Assembly: GCA_030424665.1 (NCBI GenBank)
Contig: JAUHWN010000022.1
Location: 1-37,968, forward strand
Direction of reading: 5' to 3'
Length of the DNA: 37,968 nucleotides
Source: Bdellovibrionia bacterium
Lineage (GTDB): Bacteria; Bdellovibrionota; Bdellovibrionia; Bdellovibrionales; JAGQZY01
Position numbers and translations under genes: made by a program. The notes below the pieces were generated by a model. The model saw only the letters and a program-made list of their open reading frames with translations. It did no database searches and had not been told where the DNA came from. Shown piece by piece: positions 15,598-24,386 of the stretch (position 1 is the stretch's first letter; every line of letters begins with the position of its first letter).

Positions 15598-17157
15598 ATG
15601 AGAAGGGTTGAATTGCAAGTCGAACATTTTCATGGAAACCGATTTCTGAAGTCTCGTCGCTTTCGTAGAACGAATGACCTCATCATTATGGGGTCTTCTC
15701 CTTCGGCAGACATTCGTCTCGTCGGTGAAGACATTAATCCGATCCATTCGGCGATTGAGTTCAATGGCAATGATTGGATCCTTTTTGATCTTGCGAGTCC
15801 AACTGGAACTCGCGTTAATGGTCAACTAGTTATCGAAGAAAAGATTACGCCTGAAACAGTCATATCAATTGGAAGTCATGAACTTCATCTCATGCCAAAG
15901 GAATTTAAAAATAATCTCTTCAGAAGACAAAGTGATGTTAATGGTGGAAGAGCCGGAGAAGGGCAAGAGGATGAAAGACGTCGAAGCGAAGAGATTGCTG
16001 ATTTACTGAAAACATATCATCAAGTTGTCATTCGACGAAATAACATGATTGTGGAGTCACAACTTCTTCCTAAGGGACAGGCCTACGAGTTTTTATTTGG
16101 TAAAGAAAAGAAAATGCTCGAATCTCCCCATACGACTTCATGGCAGAGGCACGAATTTGGAACCTTTGAGATTCAACAGCGCCTCGTTACAGCGAGAGAT
16201 CTGCTTCTCGAAAAAAAGAAGGTTGAGCTTACTAAGAATGACAAATTAGGACTCATTATTGCGGGAACATTGAGTTTATTGATTTTCATAGGTGTCATAA
16301 TAACTGAGTTTTCAGGAACAGAAGAGGTTGCGAAGAAAGAATTCAAAGAGAATAAATTCTCTAAAATGATTTACGACGCAAAACTAACTGAGGCAAAGAA
16401 GAAGTCCTCTTATAAAATTGTTAAATCAATCAAGAAGAAGACAGACACTAAAAAAACAAATAAAATACAGCCTAAGAAGATTGCCAAGGCTGCGGCTTCG
16501 AAATCTGATCAGCCTAAGGCTAAGAAGCGTCTAGTAACTAATATTCGAAAAGCGGGACTCGGTAAGCTAATCGGTCGAATTTCGAAGCGCGCCAATCGCA
16601 GTCTTTCAATTGGAGCGAAGATAGGTCAGCGTAAAAGCAAGTCTGAATTCAGGGGCTCTGGTCGAGCCGTCGCCTCGGTGGCTTCGGTTAACGCTAAGCT
16701 TGGAAATGGGAATGTCAAAGGAAGTCGCTATAAGTTGGCCGCAGTTGGCACCAAAGGAAAAGGTGGCGGAATCTCTAGTTTCAAGGGACTCGGCGGCCTC
16801 AGTGCGGGCAATGTCGCTAGTGGTGATGTTGGTATTATCGAAGAAGAAACAGAGATCCAAGGTGGGCTCGAGCGCGATGTTATTGCTCGTTATATTAAGT
16901 CCCAGCTTGGACAAATTCGCTACTGCTACGAAAGGCAGCTTAGTGCGAATCCTGATTTGTACGGAAAAGTGCAGGTCAAATTTACAATCGGTTCTACGGG
17001 TCGTGTTACGACTCAGAATATAGGATTAACGACTTTAAAAAGCGCCATGGTTGAAGGATGTATTTTGAGGCGTGTAGCAAAGTGGCAGTTTCCGACACCA
17101 AAAGGTGGTACTCAGGTGAAGGTGAAATATCCTTTCTTGTTTAAAAGTACCAACTAA
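15598..17157 (+). CDS. gltG: GltG (PglI)-like FHA - transmembrane - TonB-like C-terminal protein
   Basis: 519-aa bitopic protein that spans from cytoplasm into periplasm. Residues about 25-100 are a forkhead-associated domain (IMGSSPSADIRL, H50 in NPIHSAIE, N74 in TRVNG), which binds phosphothreonine in related proteins; the usual Arg of the first motif is Ser here, so binding may be altered. Residues about 218-238 (LIIAGTLSLLIFIGVII) are the single membrane helix. A Lys-rich linker follows to about residue 330, then a Gly-rich stretch. Residues about 425-519 form the AgmX/PglI-type TonB-like domain, with paired Cys443 and Cys488 (RYCYE and EGCIL). These domains, in this order, define GltG of Myxococcus, where the TonB-like part reaches toward outer-membrane components. 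It is followed 57 bp later by the barrel gene. Confidence 0.88.
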   Translation: MRRVELQVEHFHGNRFLKSRRFRRTNDLIIMGSSPSADIRLVGEDINPIHSAIEFNGNDWILFDLASPTGTRVNGQLVIEEKITPETVISIGSHELHLMPKEFKNNLFRRQSDVNGGRAGEGQEDERRRSEEIADLLKTYHQVVIRRNNMIVESQLLPKGQAYEFLFGKEKKMLESPHTTSWQRHEFGTFEIQQRLVTARDLLLEKKKVELTKNDKLGLIIAGTLSLLIFIGVIITEFSGTEEVAKKEFKENKFSKMIYDAKLTEAKKKSSYKIVKSIKKKTDTKKTNKIQPKKIAKAAASKSDQPKAKKRLVTNIRKAGLGKLIGRISKRANRSLSIGAKIGQRKSKSEFRGSGRAVASVASVNAKLGNGNVKGSRYKLAAVGTKGKGGGISSFKGLGGLSAGNVASGDVGIIEEETEIQGGLERDVIARYIKSQLGQIRYCYERQLSANPDLYGKVQVKFTIGSTGRVTTQNIGLTTLKSAMVEGCILRRVAKWQFPTPKGGTQVKVKYPFLFKSTN

Positions 17158-17214
17158 AAATTTAAGGTTTAGGGATCTGCTCCTGCTACGCTGAACGTTT
17201 GTGAGGGAGCAAAC

Positions 17215-18015
17215 ATGTCTCAAAATATATTTAATTGGATAGTAGTGTGTGTTTTTCTAACCGCTGGGCTGCCTCTTTTGGCTCAAAGCAAGAAGGCTGA
17301 TGCGAAGGCACCAGCTCAAGAAGCCAAGAAGGGTGGGGCGACCGAGGGCGATAAATTAGATATTTCTGATTTAGAGCAAAAGTACTGGACTGCAAAAGAT
17401 ACTAACTTCAATGTTGTGCAGAACAGAACTTACGCGAAAGCAAAACGGGTCGCGGTCTCTGCCACTTATGGAAATCTAATCAACGATAGTTATTCTCGGG
17501 CCTCAAACCTTAGTATTTCAGGTTCTTACTACTTTACTGAGCGTTACGGCGTTGAGCTGAACTACACCGATGTAGATTCGCAAGACAATAAGTTGGTCGA
17601 GACCTTCGAAAGTGACTTTGGTACCACTCCAGATCACGGAAAGGTTAATTCGTACATCGGTGCCGGATTTCACTGGGTTCCTTTTTACGCAAAAATGAGT
17701 CTTCTGGGTAAGCGCATCCTGTATTTTGATATGGCATTTACTCCGGGCCTCGGAATGACGACTTACGATCAGCAAACTGATGTTGGAACTCGTTCAAAGT
17801 CTGCTCCAACATTTAGTATCGACGTAACACAGAGTATCTTCTTTTCTAAGAACTTTGCGGTACGAGTTGATTTTAAAAACCGATTTTTCCAAGAAGAAGT
17901 TATTGAATATAGAAAGTCGCCAGCCACGCAGGCCGCGGGACAGGATAACCAAACTGTGAGAACTGATTTTACGACCAATTCTCTGTTGATGTTTGGTCTA
18001 ACTTTCTTTTATTAA
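17215..18015 (+). CDS. gltH: GltH-like outer-membrane beta-barrel protein
   Basis: 266-aa exported barrel. The signal peptide is about 23 residues ending LLA before QSKK; an Ala/Lys-rich spacer runs to about residue 45. From about residue 75 there are repeated amphipathic strands such as LSISGSYYFTERYGVELNYT and NSYIGAGFHWVPFYAKM, ending with SLLMFGLTFFY, whose terminal aromatic residue is the outer-membrane insertion signal. GAGGGAG lies just before the ATG. The position between the GltG-like and GltI-like genes matches gltH in Myxococcus. As an outer-membrane component it is the likely docking site for the TonB-like domain of GltG and a possible exit route for the adhesin. That functional link is inferred. 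Confidence 0.82.
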   Translation: MSQNIFNWIVVCVFLTAGLPLLAQSKKADAKAPAQEAKKGGATEGDKLDISDLEQKYWTAKDTNFNVVQNRTYAKAKRVAVSATYGNLINDSYSRASNLSISGSYYFTERYGVELNYTDVDSQDNKLVETFESDFGTTPDHGKVNSYIGAGFHWVPFYAKMSLLGKRILYFDMAFTPGLGMTTYDQQTDVGTRSKSAPTFSIDVTQSIFFSKNFAVRVDFKNRFFQEEVIEYRKSPATQAAGQDNQTVRTDFTTNSLLMFGLTFFY

Positions 18016-18030
18016 TTATTGGAGGCTATA

Positions 18031-20562
18031 ATGCTTCGGTTACCATTAATCATATGTATCATAATACTTTTCTCTGCAGTGAATGCTTTTGCCGGTTCGA
18101 TCTCTGCAGAGGGGGGGTATGAAGAGGCTTTGGTGTACTCGCAAAAGTTTGAAGGTACTAAGGGAAGTTCACCTGAAGTGGCTCAAACAAATGAAGGTAA
18201 AAAGCCAAAGAGTATCGTCAATCAGGCTAAGGCCGCGTGGACCAAGTTGAAATCTTGGGTGTTTTCAAAAGATGAGGCTCAGCCAGTTGCTCAGCCATCT
18301 AAAAAGAGCGAAGTCAAACAAGTCGCAAAGCCGATTGTGAAAGAGAAAGAAAAAACCGAAGCCGAACTCTATCTTGAAGCGCAACCAAGAAACGCCAAAA
18401 AAGAAGTTCAAACGATTTCACAGACAAGCAAAGAATTTGCGCAGAAGGGTGGTATTGTCGTAGTAGATGGTGGTAAGTCGGCAACCCCGAATAAAGGTCT
18501 GATCTTAAAGAAGAATAAAGCACCCACATACGAGCCCATTGTGAAGCTAAAGAAAGTTGAATCCATTCCAAGACTCGATATCGGTCAAGAGCCTAAAGTG
18601 AGTGCATCTGACTATTCGATTAATAATATTCAGGATGCCCTCGGACTTGGAAACCTCAATTACAAACTAAAGCTAAAGCCAGCTCTCACAAAAAAAGATA
18701 AGGAAAAGTTGGCAGATTCTAAGAAGTTTAATGTCCGTAAGACAGCGATGAAAACTAAAGCTAAAACTTCTAAAATTCCTGTGCCAAAGATGGGTGTAGA
18801 AGATGTCTTAGCTCTGGATCTAGCAAAACTAAAAGAGTCTCTTGTTCAGGAGAGAGCCTATAATCCACTTTCGAAAAATGAAATGCTAATGCTTGGTGGT
18901 CTTTTACTTTTTAGGCAAAAAGGGGAATGTGCGTCGGCGGCCAGTCTTTTTCACCATCTATCGAAATATAAAGACTTTAAAAATGAGGCCTTCTTTCATC
19001 TCTCTATTTGTGGGAAGCGCTTAAAACTCCTCGGGGACCACTACGAATATGCTATCAAGGTTCTCAATACTCGAGACCCTTTCTACGCCAAAGAGATGGC
19101 TCTTTACGTTAAAGAAGATGTGCCCTCAGAGTTTCTAGAAGCCTATGGGGCGGCTCTCTATGGAGCTCTTCGTGACAAAAATCTTAATTTGATGGGTAAT
19201 GATGTCATTAAGAATTCTGCTTCTCTAGTGGTTGCAAATTGGGCTCTTCAGACTAAAAAATTCTCCCTGGCGCTTAAGTATGCCGGACAGGTCGATAAAA
19301 ACTACGATAAGTATTATCAAGCGCTTTATTACAAGGCTATTGCAAACTATGCCCTAAATCGCGTTAAAGAGGGTATTGATGTGCAAAAGACTCTCTATCA
19401 AGCACTTAATACAAGTAAGAGCGATAAAAAGTTTGAGGCTTTGGCAGCCTTAAATTTGGCACGAATGGAGTTTCAATCGGGTCTTTATGTACGATCGCAA
19501 AAGAATTTTCTCAAGGTCTACAAAGATCACCCACTTTGGTTGCCGTCGCTTTTTGAGTTAGGCTGGGCCCAGCTGCAGTCTGGTGATTATTCGGGCGCTA
19601 TCGGTAATATGTACTCACTTCACTCTCCGTTTTTTAAACATATTTACAAGCCAGAAACTTACGTCATTCGCTCGATTGGTTATTTGAAGCTGTGTCAGTA
19701 TGGAGATGCCTATCGATCGTTAACACGACTCGAAAAAACATATCGTCCATTCATGGATGAAATTGGTGGTTACACTAAGAAAAATAAGAAGGCTCGTACT
19801 TACTACAGTACTGTAAAGAAATATCTTCGGTCTAATCGAAAGGTTAAGGTTGATGGGCTATCACCAGAAGTGATTAGAGAGATGGCTCGCCATCGCGATT
19901 TTATTAATCTGCAAAAATCATTGAATCGCGGTATTGACGAGACGAAGGTTTACAATGGTTTGGCCAACAGTATCCATGCGAATATTAAGAAGTATCAGAA
20001 GTATATCGCTCGTTCAAAAAATAAAATTAGAATAAATAAACTAGCGCTAAAGCCACCCAAAAAAGTTTCAAAAAGAAAACCTCTTTCGAAAGTACAAAAG
20101 GACGACTTGAAAAAGTGGATTAGGATCGAGGCAAATAAAATTGAGACCTATAAGTTTATCTTAGCGATCCACAAGGATACTCTGAAGTATCAAAACAAAT
20201 TTAAGAAGAGAAGTCTGGACGCGCTAAAAAAGAGGAATTTCAAGACGAAAGCAAAAGTTGAACTCGTCTTAGCTGCTAGACTTTTTAAAATGAAAAAAGA
20301 TTTAAAAATGTATCTCGATAATAACGAATTCCTTCGATACGAAGTCTTTTCTGGTAGTGGTGAGAACATTCGTTTTCAGGCTGCTGGTGGACAGGTTGAA
20401 GGTAAGCGTATCCCCGCTAACGTTATTCCCGAGTCAAAAGAATTAAAATGGGATTTTGATGGGGAGTATTGGGCCGATGAAGTCGGGCATTACAAGAGTT
20501 CTCTTAAATCCAATTGTCCTGAGGCGAAGAATCGTGGTCAGGCTAGTGTCGGAGGTTTCTAA
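18031..20562 (+). CDS. gltI: GltI (AgmK)-like periplasmic TPR protein
   Basis: 843-aa exported protein. The ATG at 18031 has a perfect GGAGG 5 bp upstream, so the earlier in-frame TTG at 18019 is rejected. The signal peptide is about 22 residues (LPLIICIIILFSAVNAFAG). Residues about 45-260 are Lys/Ala/Pro-rich and low in complexity. Residues about 280-620 contain TPR-like helical repeats, for example KNEMLMLGGLLLFRQKGECA, YYQALYYKAIANYALNRVKE and LPSLFELGWAQLQSGDYSGA. A basic coiled-coil region follows at about 660-770 (KKYQKYIARSKNKIRINKL). The size, export and TPR content fit AgmK/GltI of Myxococcus, and the order after gltH agrees. The stop codon overlaps the start of the next gene by one base. 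Confidence 0.75.
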   Translation: MLRLPLIICIIILFSAVNAFAGSISAEGGYEEALVYSQKFEGTKGSSPEVAQTNEGKKPKSIVNQAKAAWTKLKSWVFSKDEAQPVAQPSKKSEVKQVAKPIVKEKEKTEAELYLEAQPRNAKKEVQTISQTSKEFAQKGGIVVVDGGKSATPNKGLILKKNKAPTYEPIVKLKKVESIPRLDIGQEPKVSASDYSINNIQDALGLGNLNYKLKLKPALTKKDKEKLADSKKFNVRKTAMKTKAKTSKIPVPKMGVEDVLALDLAKLKESLVQERAYNPLSKNEMLMLGGLLLFRQKGECASAASLFHHLSKYKDFKNEAFFHLSICGKRLKLLGDHYEYAIKVLNTRDPFYAKEMALYVKEDVPSEFLEAYGAALYGALRDKNLNLMGNDVIKNSASLVVANWALQTKKFSLALKYAGQVDKNYDKYYQALYYKAIANYALNRVKEGIDVQKTLYQALNTSKSDKKFEALAALNLARMEFQSGLYVRSQKNFLKVYKDHPLWLPSLFELGWAQLQSGDYSGAIGNMYSLHSPFFKHIYKPETYVIRSIGYLKLCQYGDAYRSLTRLEKTYRPFMDEIGGYTKKNKKARTYYSTVKKYLRSNRKVKVDGLSPEVIREMARHRDFINLQKSLNRGIDETKVYNGLANSIHANIKKYQKYIARSKNKIRINKLALKPPKKVSKRKPLSKVQKDDLKKWIRIEANKIETYKFILAIHKDTLKYQNKFKKRSLDALKKRNFKTKAKVELVLAARLFKMKKDLKMYLDNNEFLRYEVFSGSGENIRFQAAGGQVEGKRIPANVIPESKELKWDFDGEYWADEVGHYKSSLKSNCPEAKNRGQASVGGF

Positions 20563-21206
20563 TGAAAAGATATCTACTTGAAATTGGTATCATGGCGGTA
20601 ATTATTATCCTTGCTTCTACACTCCACGCTAAGACAGATGTGGAAGCGCAGCTCAATCGACTTGAAGAAAATCGAGAGAACGCGGAACACAACTATGAGC
20701 AGTATAAGGCAAATCTTGATATTGTCGATTCAAACCTTAAAGAGATTAATACGGCTCTGAAGAAGCTCGATGTGCAAAAGAAAACGATTGATAAGTCCTA
20801 TAAGGTATTGAGTAAAAACAATAAGGTTGTCGATCAATCGATGTTGAAGTTGCAAAAACAAATTCAAGATGAAAGCAAAGCCATCGAAGCCGAAGAAAAA
20901 CAAATTGCAGAAATCGAAGCGATGATTCAGAAGCTGCGAGACAATCAATCTCGTCGTAAAAATCATATTTTGGCTTATAAGAAGAAGATTGTAGAATTAA
21001 CCGATCTCAAGGCGACTTGGTCAGAGCGGGCACAAGCAGTGACAGAGTTAAAGACAACAGTTGATACTAAACACAAAGAAGCTGTTGAGCAAAAAAAGCA
21101 ATGGACGGCTAAGAAGAAGTCCTACAAGAAAGAAGTAGGTAAGTGGAAGAAGCAAATGCATCTCGCCGAACGCTCTCATACGAATTTCAAGCAAATTGCT
21201 GATTAA
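20562..21206 (+). CDS. Periplasmic coiled-coil protein closing the gliding operon
   Basis: 214-aa protein with a signal peptide (about residues 1-23, IMAVIIILASTLHA) and a mature part that is one long, strongly charged helix: heptad-like repeats from DVEAQLNRLEENRENAEHNY to about residue 195 (VGKWKKQMHLAERSHTNFK). No globular domain is visible and I do not recognise a family. A helix of about 170 residues could reach about 25 nm, enough to cross the periplasm or to bundle with GltI's coiled-coil part. It starts on the last base of the previous stop and is followed by a strong terminator, so it is the final gene of the operon. I know no counterpart of it in the core Myxococcus Glt set. It may be a lineage-specific component. 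Confidence 0.8.
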   Translation: MKRYLLEIGIMAVIIILASTLHAKTDVEAQLNRLEENRENAEHNYEQYKANLDIVDSNLKEINTALKKLDVQKKTIDKSYKVLSKNNKVVDQSMLKLQKQIQDESKAIEAEEKQIAEIEAMIQKLRDNQSRRKNHILAYKKKIVELTDLKATWSERAQAVTELKTTVDTKHKEAVEQKKQWTAKKKSYKKEVGKWKKQMHLAERSHTNFKQIAD

Positions 21207-21237
21207 ATTTCTGTGTTAAATAGAAGGTTCAAGTTGG

Positions 21238-21267
21238 GGCGGTACCTAGAGAGGTACCGCCTTTTTT
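21238..21267 (+). terminator. Rho-independent terminator of the gliding operon
   Basis: A 10-bp perfect stem GGCGGTACCT / AGGTACCGCC with AGAG loop is followed by TTTTTT. It lies 31 bp after the stop of the coiled-coil gene and marks a clear operon end. Confidence 0.93.
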
Positions 21268-21343
21268 CATAATTATTATATGTTTTCAAATTTTCCCTTG
21301 AATGGTCGTTTTAACCCCCAAATAGGCGTTACTGTTAATTAAT

Positions 21344-21482
21344 AGTACACGAGAGTACTTCGAATGAAGTAGGCAACTGTAAATTATCGCGGTTTCGTAT
21401 GGCATTTTTATTGAAACCTCTAGGTTTTGGTATATCGAGGTAATTTATGGATTAATTTGTATACATGTTCATATTTTACCTC
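21344..21482 (+). promoter_or_regulatory. Hairpin-rich leader upstream of the large membrane protein
   Basis: The 260 bp between the terminator and the ATG at 21528 holds several inverted repeats, and two sets are mutually exclusive. AGTAC (21344-21348) can pair with GTACT (21355-21359), or TACTTC (21356-21361) with GAAGTA (21366-21371). GGTTTC (21391-21396) can pair with GAAACC (21413-21418), or AAACCT (21414-21419) with AGGTTT (21422-21427). GAGGTAA (21437-21443) pairs with TTACCTC (21476-21482). Competing pairings resemble a switching leader, but no known riboswitch motif is recognised and the promoter could equally lie within this stretch. Confidence 0.35.
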
Positions 21483-21527
21483 TGTTTGGTTTTTTGGGAG
21501 AGTGGGCCGAAAAAAAGGACCCAGTTT

Positions 21528-24227
21528 ATGAATAAGCTCGTCAAGTTTCTGATCGTTATTTCACTTGTATTCCCTTCCTTTCAATCCAGTGCCTCGAGCC
21601 TCGCGAGGTTTTCTGAACTATTACCGAATGCTGCTAAAAATAGTGTGACTTGGAATAATGAGATGGCAAATACCCTTCGAAGACAGGGTTTTAGTGATGA
21701 GGCTATATCATTTGCATTACGTGCGGCTGATGACATGTCGGACCCTCAAATGGTTAATCAAATTGCTGAGAGTATAGTTAGATCTTCCCAATCTTCGGTT
21801 CGCCAGTTGGCGATAGCGAGCCAGAATGCAGCTGAAATTTCTCGAATTTTGAAGAGAGAAAAGTACATAGACGGAACTTCCGTTGGAGCATTGACTGCGG
21901 CCCTTTTAATTGGCGAAGGAATGTATGCGTACACGAAGACCAGAGAAAATTTCGAAACTGCTGAAGATGCCTTTGCAACAAACTTTGCACGAGTAGCGCT
22001 CGTTTCGGGATTTACGACCATGGGACTTCAGGGCATGTCTAGCCGAAGAACTGTTGGTAAATTGGGAGGAGTACTCGCATTGTCTTTAGCTTTATATGGA
22101 GTTGCAACCGGAACCAGCCAAATTGCAATCGAGCAAATGAATTATGCTACCTCTCAAAACATTGAAGAGGCCAGAACTCGTCTTGAGGAGCTTTTATCTA
22201 AGGAACAACAACTTGTTACCGAGCAGAGAGAACAAAGAGGAGCATTGATCTCAGAAAGAGACGCCCTACTGACCCAAAGGACAGAATTATTGTCCGGAGG
22301 TATTCCAGACAATTTAGTTGAAGAGCGGAATCGATTGAGAAGTGAAATATTACGTCTTGAAAATCAACTTGCAGCCTATGAAATTAATGTAAAAGATAAT
22401 GCGACACCTGCTGAAAAGGAAATTGCCGACCGTTTTCGTTCAGAGGGGTTAGAGTATATTGGTGTTAATGCTGATGGAGACGCTAGTAACGACCAGCTGT
22501 ACTCAGGAACTCTTCTGCCCACAACAGAGGCGGCGTTGGCCGATGCCCGGGCTCAACTTGAACCAATTTTAAGTGAAATTAATCAAAGAAACTTAAATGC
22601 TGGAAGTGAAGACAATTTGTCTGCCGCGCAGAAATCGAGGCTTGAGCAAATAGATTCAAGTATTGATACGTTATCACAACAAATTGATGGCTTGATGGGA
22701 GACACCGACGCGATTGTAAGTATTCGCGAGGCGAAGAATCAAGCGACATTGTTTTTAGCAGAATTAGAAACTCAAGGTATTGGTCCAGACGAGAACTTAT
22801 ATAATCGACTTTCACAATTTATTAATACAGAGGACGGCTTAAGAGCACTTATTACAGGTACTACGTTCGGATTGATTAGTGTCATGGGGGGAGTCTATCT
22901 CCATAAATTTATACATATTTTGAAAAATCGAGGGTTCATACCTGAGAGTCTTTCAGGATCGATAAGAATTGGTAGTATTAATGTCTCGAGTTTATTAGAC
23001 AAAAATTATGTCCTTCGGATGGAGGTGGAGCTCAAGTCCTTTAATAATGTCATTCAGTCGGCAGAAGGCATCGATTCTGTTGTTAGGCAGGCAGTTCAAT
23101 CGGAAATTCGAAACTTTAGACAGGCACTGAATGTCGCTCAAGAGATGAGATATATCGACGCAGATAAGGTTCGAAGTGCAAGTGCGGCTTTGACTAAGGC
23201 TGTCGATGAGGTTCAACCCATGTTGGCCCGATCTGTTAATTTTGCAAGAGATCTACTCGATTTTCTAAAATTTGAAAAGAATTTAGCGGGACTGGCAGGT
23301 CTTCCTGTTTTTCGAGCGGCAGCAAGTGCTAAAAAATCTGCAGTTTTAGCTCGCATGGGGGCAAATGTTAACGGAACCAATTTACTTGTTGGGGGAGTGG
23401 TTTCGACTCTTATTTTATCCATGCTTGCTAGTCAGGGCAAGGCCGCAACAACATTGATGCACCAGGGAGTAATCTCAGAAGATGGTTATGACTCATACGT
23501 CGCAGATGTGCAGGGGCCGAGTCGAAATATTCTCCTTGGGGATGCAGCTGTAAGTCTTGTTGGTGGAGTCGCGACGATTCCTATTACATTTATATCTGAA
23601 GCTATCGTTGCTGGATATATGAGGGATTGGACAGATAAAAAAGTTCCTTATTTAAGTCAGTCGATTGTTAATACACTATCGCCGAGTGCTTTAATGAGTG
23701 ATTCAATTTCAACTGATGTTGTTGATGGTTTGAGTTTTCATTTGCCTTACGAAACAGAGGGCTATCCTGATGAATTACACAAGGCAATCATTGCAAAGAA
23801 TTTGATGAGAGAATTTTATAGAGAAAGTGATCGCCCACCTATAATGATAATGGCCCCTGCTGGAATCGCGGCTGAAGTATCTGAACAAGAGCAAAGGTGG
23901 AGAGCACAATTTGAAGCCTATAGAGGGACATATAAGAGTGAGTTAATTGATTTAGTATCAAACCCTCAAAATTTAACAAAGTATCTCGACCTATTTCCTA
24001 TTAGAGAGCGTTTAGAGCTTGTTCGAAGACTCGCTGCAAGCGATAGCGAGTTGTTGCAAGACCCTGGGCCTTACGAAGAAATTGCTGCCTATGTGGAAGC
24101 TTACGAGGAAAGTTCTTTGCCTGGGATATTTGGTACCAGCGCAGATGATCAATTTTTTGAAGACGCGACTCTTGTTAATGGCTACATAATGCATCGTATG
24201 GGCGTTGAGGGGCCAGAAGTTTTGTAA
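21528..24227 (+). CDS. Large exported/membrane protein of unknown function with coiled coil
   Basis: 899-aa protein that I do not recognise. ATG at 21528 is chosen: AAGGA lies 8 bp upstream and the product begins with a signal peptide (KLVKFLIVISLVFPSFQSSA); an earlier in-frame ATG at 21465 would bury that signal. Visible parts: hydrophobic segments at about 118-134, 153-169 and 178-196; a coiled coil at about 207-286 (EEARTRLEELLSKEQQLVTE and following); hydrophobic segments again at about 437-458, 618-636 and 667-697; a polar C-terminal domain of about 200 residues. A short NADGDASND loop near 314-322 resembles a calcium-binding loop but is weak evidence. It stands alone with its own leader after the gliding terminator. 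The mixture of small-residue-rich helices and a coiled coil suggests an envelope-anchored or pore-like protein, which is speculation. Confidence 0.8.
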   Translation: MNKLVKFLIVISLVFPSFQSSASSLARFSELLPNAAKNSVTWNNEMANTLRRQGFSDEAISFALRAADDMSDPQMVNQIAESIVRSSQSSVRQLAIASQNAAEISRILKREKYIDGTSVGALTAALLIGEGMYAYTKTRENFETAEDAFATNFARVALVSGFTTMGLQGMSSRRTVGKLGGVLALSLALYGVATGTSQIAIEQMNYATSQNIEEARTRLEELLSKEQQLVTEQREQRGALISERDALLTQRTELLSGGIPDNLVEERNRLRSEILRLENQLAAYEINVKDNATPAEKEIADRFRSEGLEYIGVNADGDASNDQLYSGTLLPTTEAALADARAQLEPILSEINQRNLNAGSEDNLSAAQKSRLEQIDSSIDTLSQQIDGLMGDTDAIVSIREAKNQATLFLAELETQGIGPDENLYNRLSQFINTEDGLRALITGTTFGLISVMGGVYLHKFIHILKNRGFIPESLSGSIRIGSINVSSLLDKNYVLRMEVELKSFNNVIQSAEGIDSVVRQAVQSEIRNFRQALNVAQEMRYIDADKVRSASAALTKAVDEVQPMLARSVNFARDLLDFLKFEKNLAGLAGLPVFRAAASAKKSAVLARMGANVNGTNLLVGGVVSTLILSMLASQGKAATTLMHQGVISEDGYDSYVADVQGPSRNILLGDAAVSLVGGVATIPITFISEAIVAGYMRDWTDKKVPYLSQSIVNTLSPSALMSDSISTDVVDGLSFHLPYETEGYPDELHKAIIAKNLMREFYRESDRPPIMIMAPAGIAAEVSEQEQRWRAQFEAYRGTYKSELIDLVSNPQNLTKYLDLFPIRERLELVRRLAASDSELLQDPGPYEEIAAYVEAYEESSLPGIFGTSADDQFFEDATLVNGYIMHRMGVEGPEVL

Positions 24228-24231
24228 AACC

Positions 24232-24348
24232 ATGATCACAGTGATTCTGATGTGCTCAATATTTTCAATAGTAGTGAAGGCAAACATATACGAAGAGGGA
24301 TATTTGAGCCGTTGCCTGAGTAAAGGAGAGGTTTACGCTTCATTTTAA
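24232..24348 (+). CDS. Possible 38-aa small protein with hydrophobic N-terminus
   Basis: An ORF beginning ATG 4 bp after the previous stop encodes 38 residues: a hydrophobic start (MITVILMCSIFSIVVKA) that resembles a short signal or membrane anchor, then a polar tail with one Cys (EEGYLSRCLSKGEVYASF). No clear Shine-Dalgarno is present, so it would depend on coupling to the preceding gene. It could also be non-coding spacer. It is the only feature I can suggest in the gap before the convergent small secreted protein. Confidence 0.25.
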   Translation: MITVILMCSIFSIVVKANIYEEGYLSRCLSKGEVYASF

Positions 24349-24386
24349 ATTGACCAGGAATTCAGCTTCTTTTTACTTGTCGATTC

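Noticed and set aside
17179-17210. GCTCC/GGAGC pairing that would mask the gltH ribosome site
   Set aside because: Only five base pairs with an unremarkable loop; too weak to claim as a regulatory hairpin.
22464-22496. Calcium-binding loop (NADGDASND) in the unknown large protein
   Set aside because: A single short acidic loop without a flanking EF-hand helix pair or repeats is not enough for a domain call; kept only as a remark.
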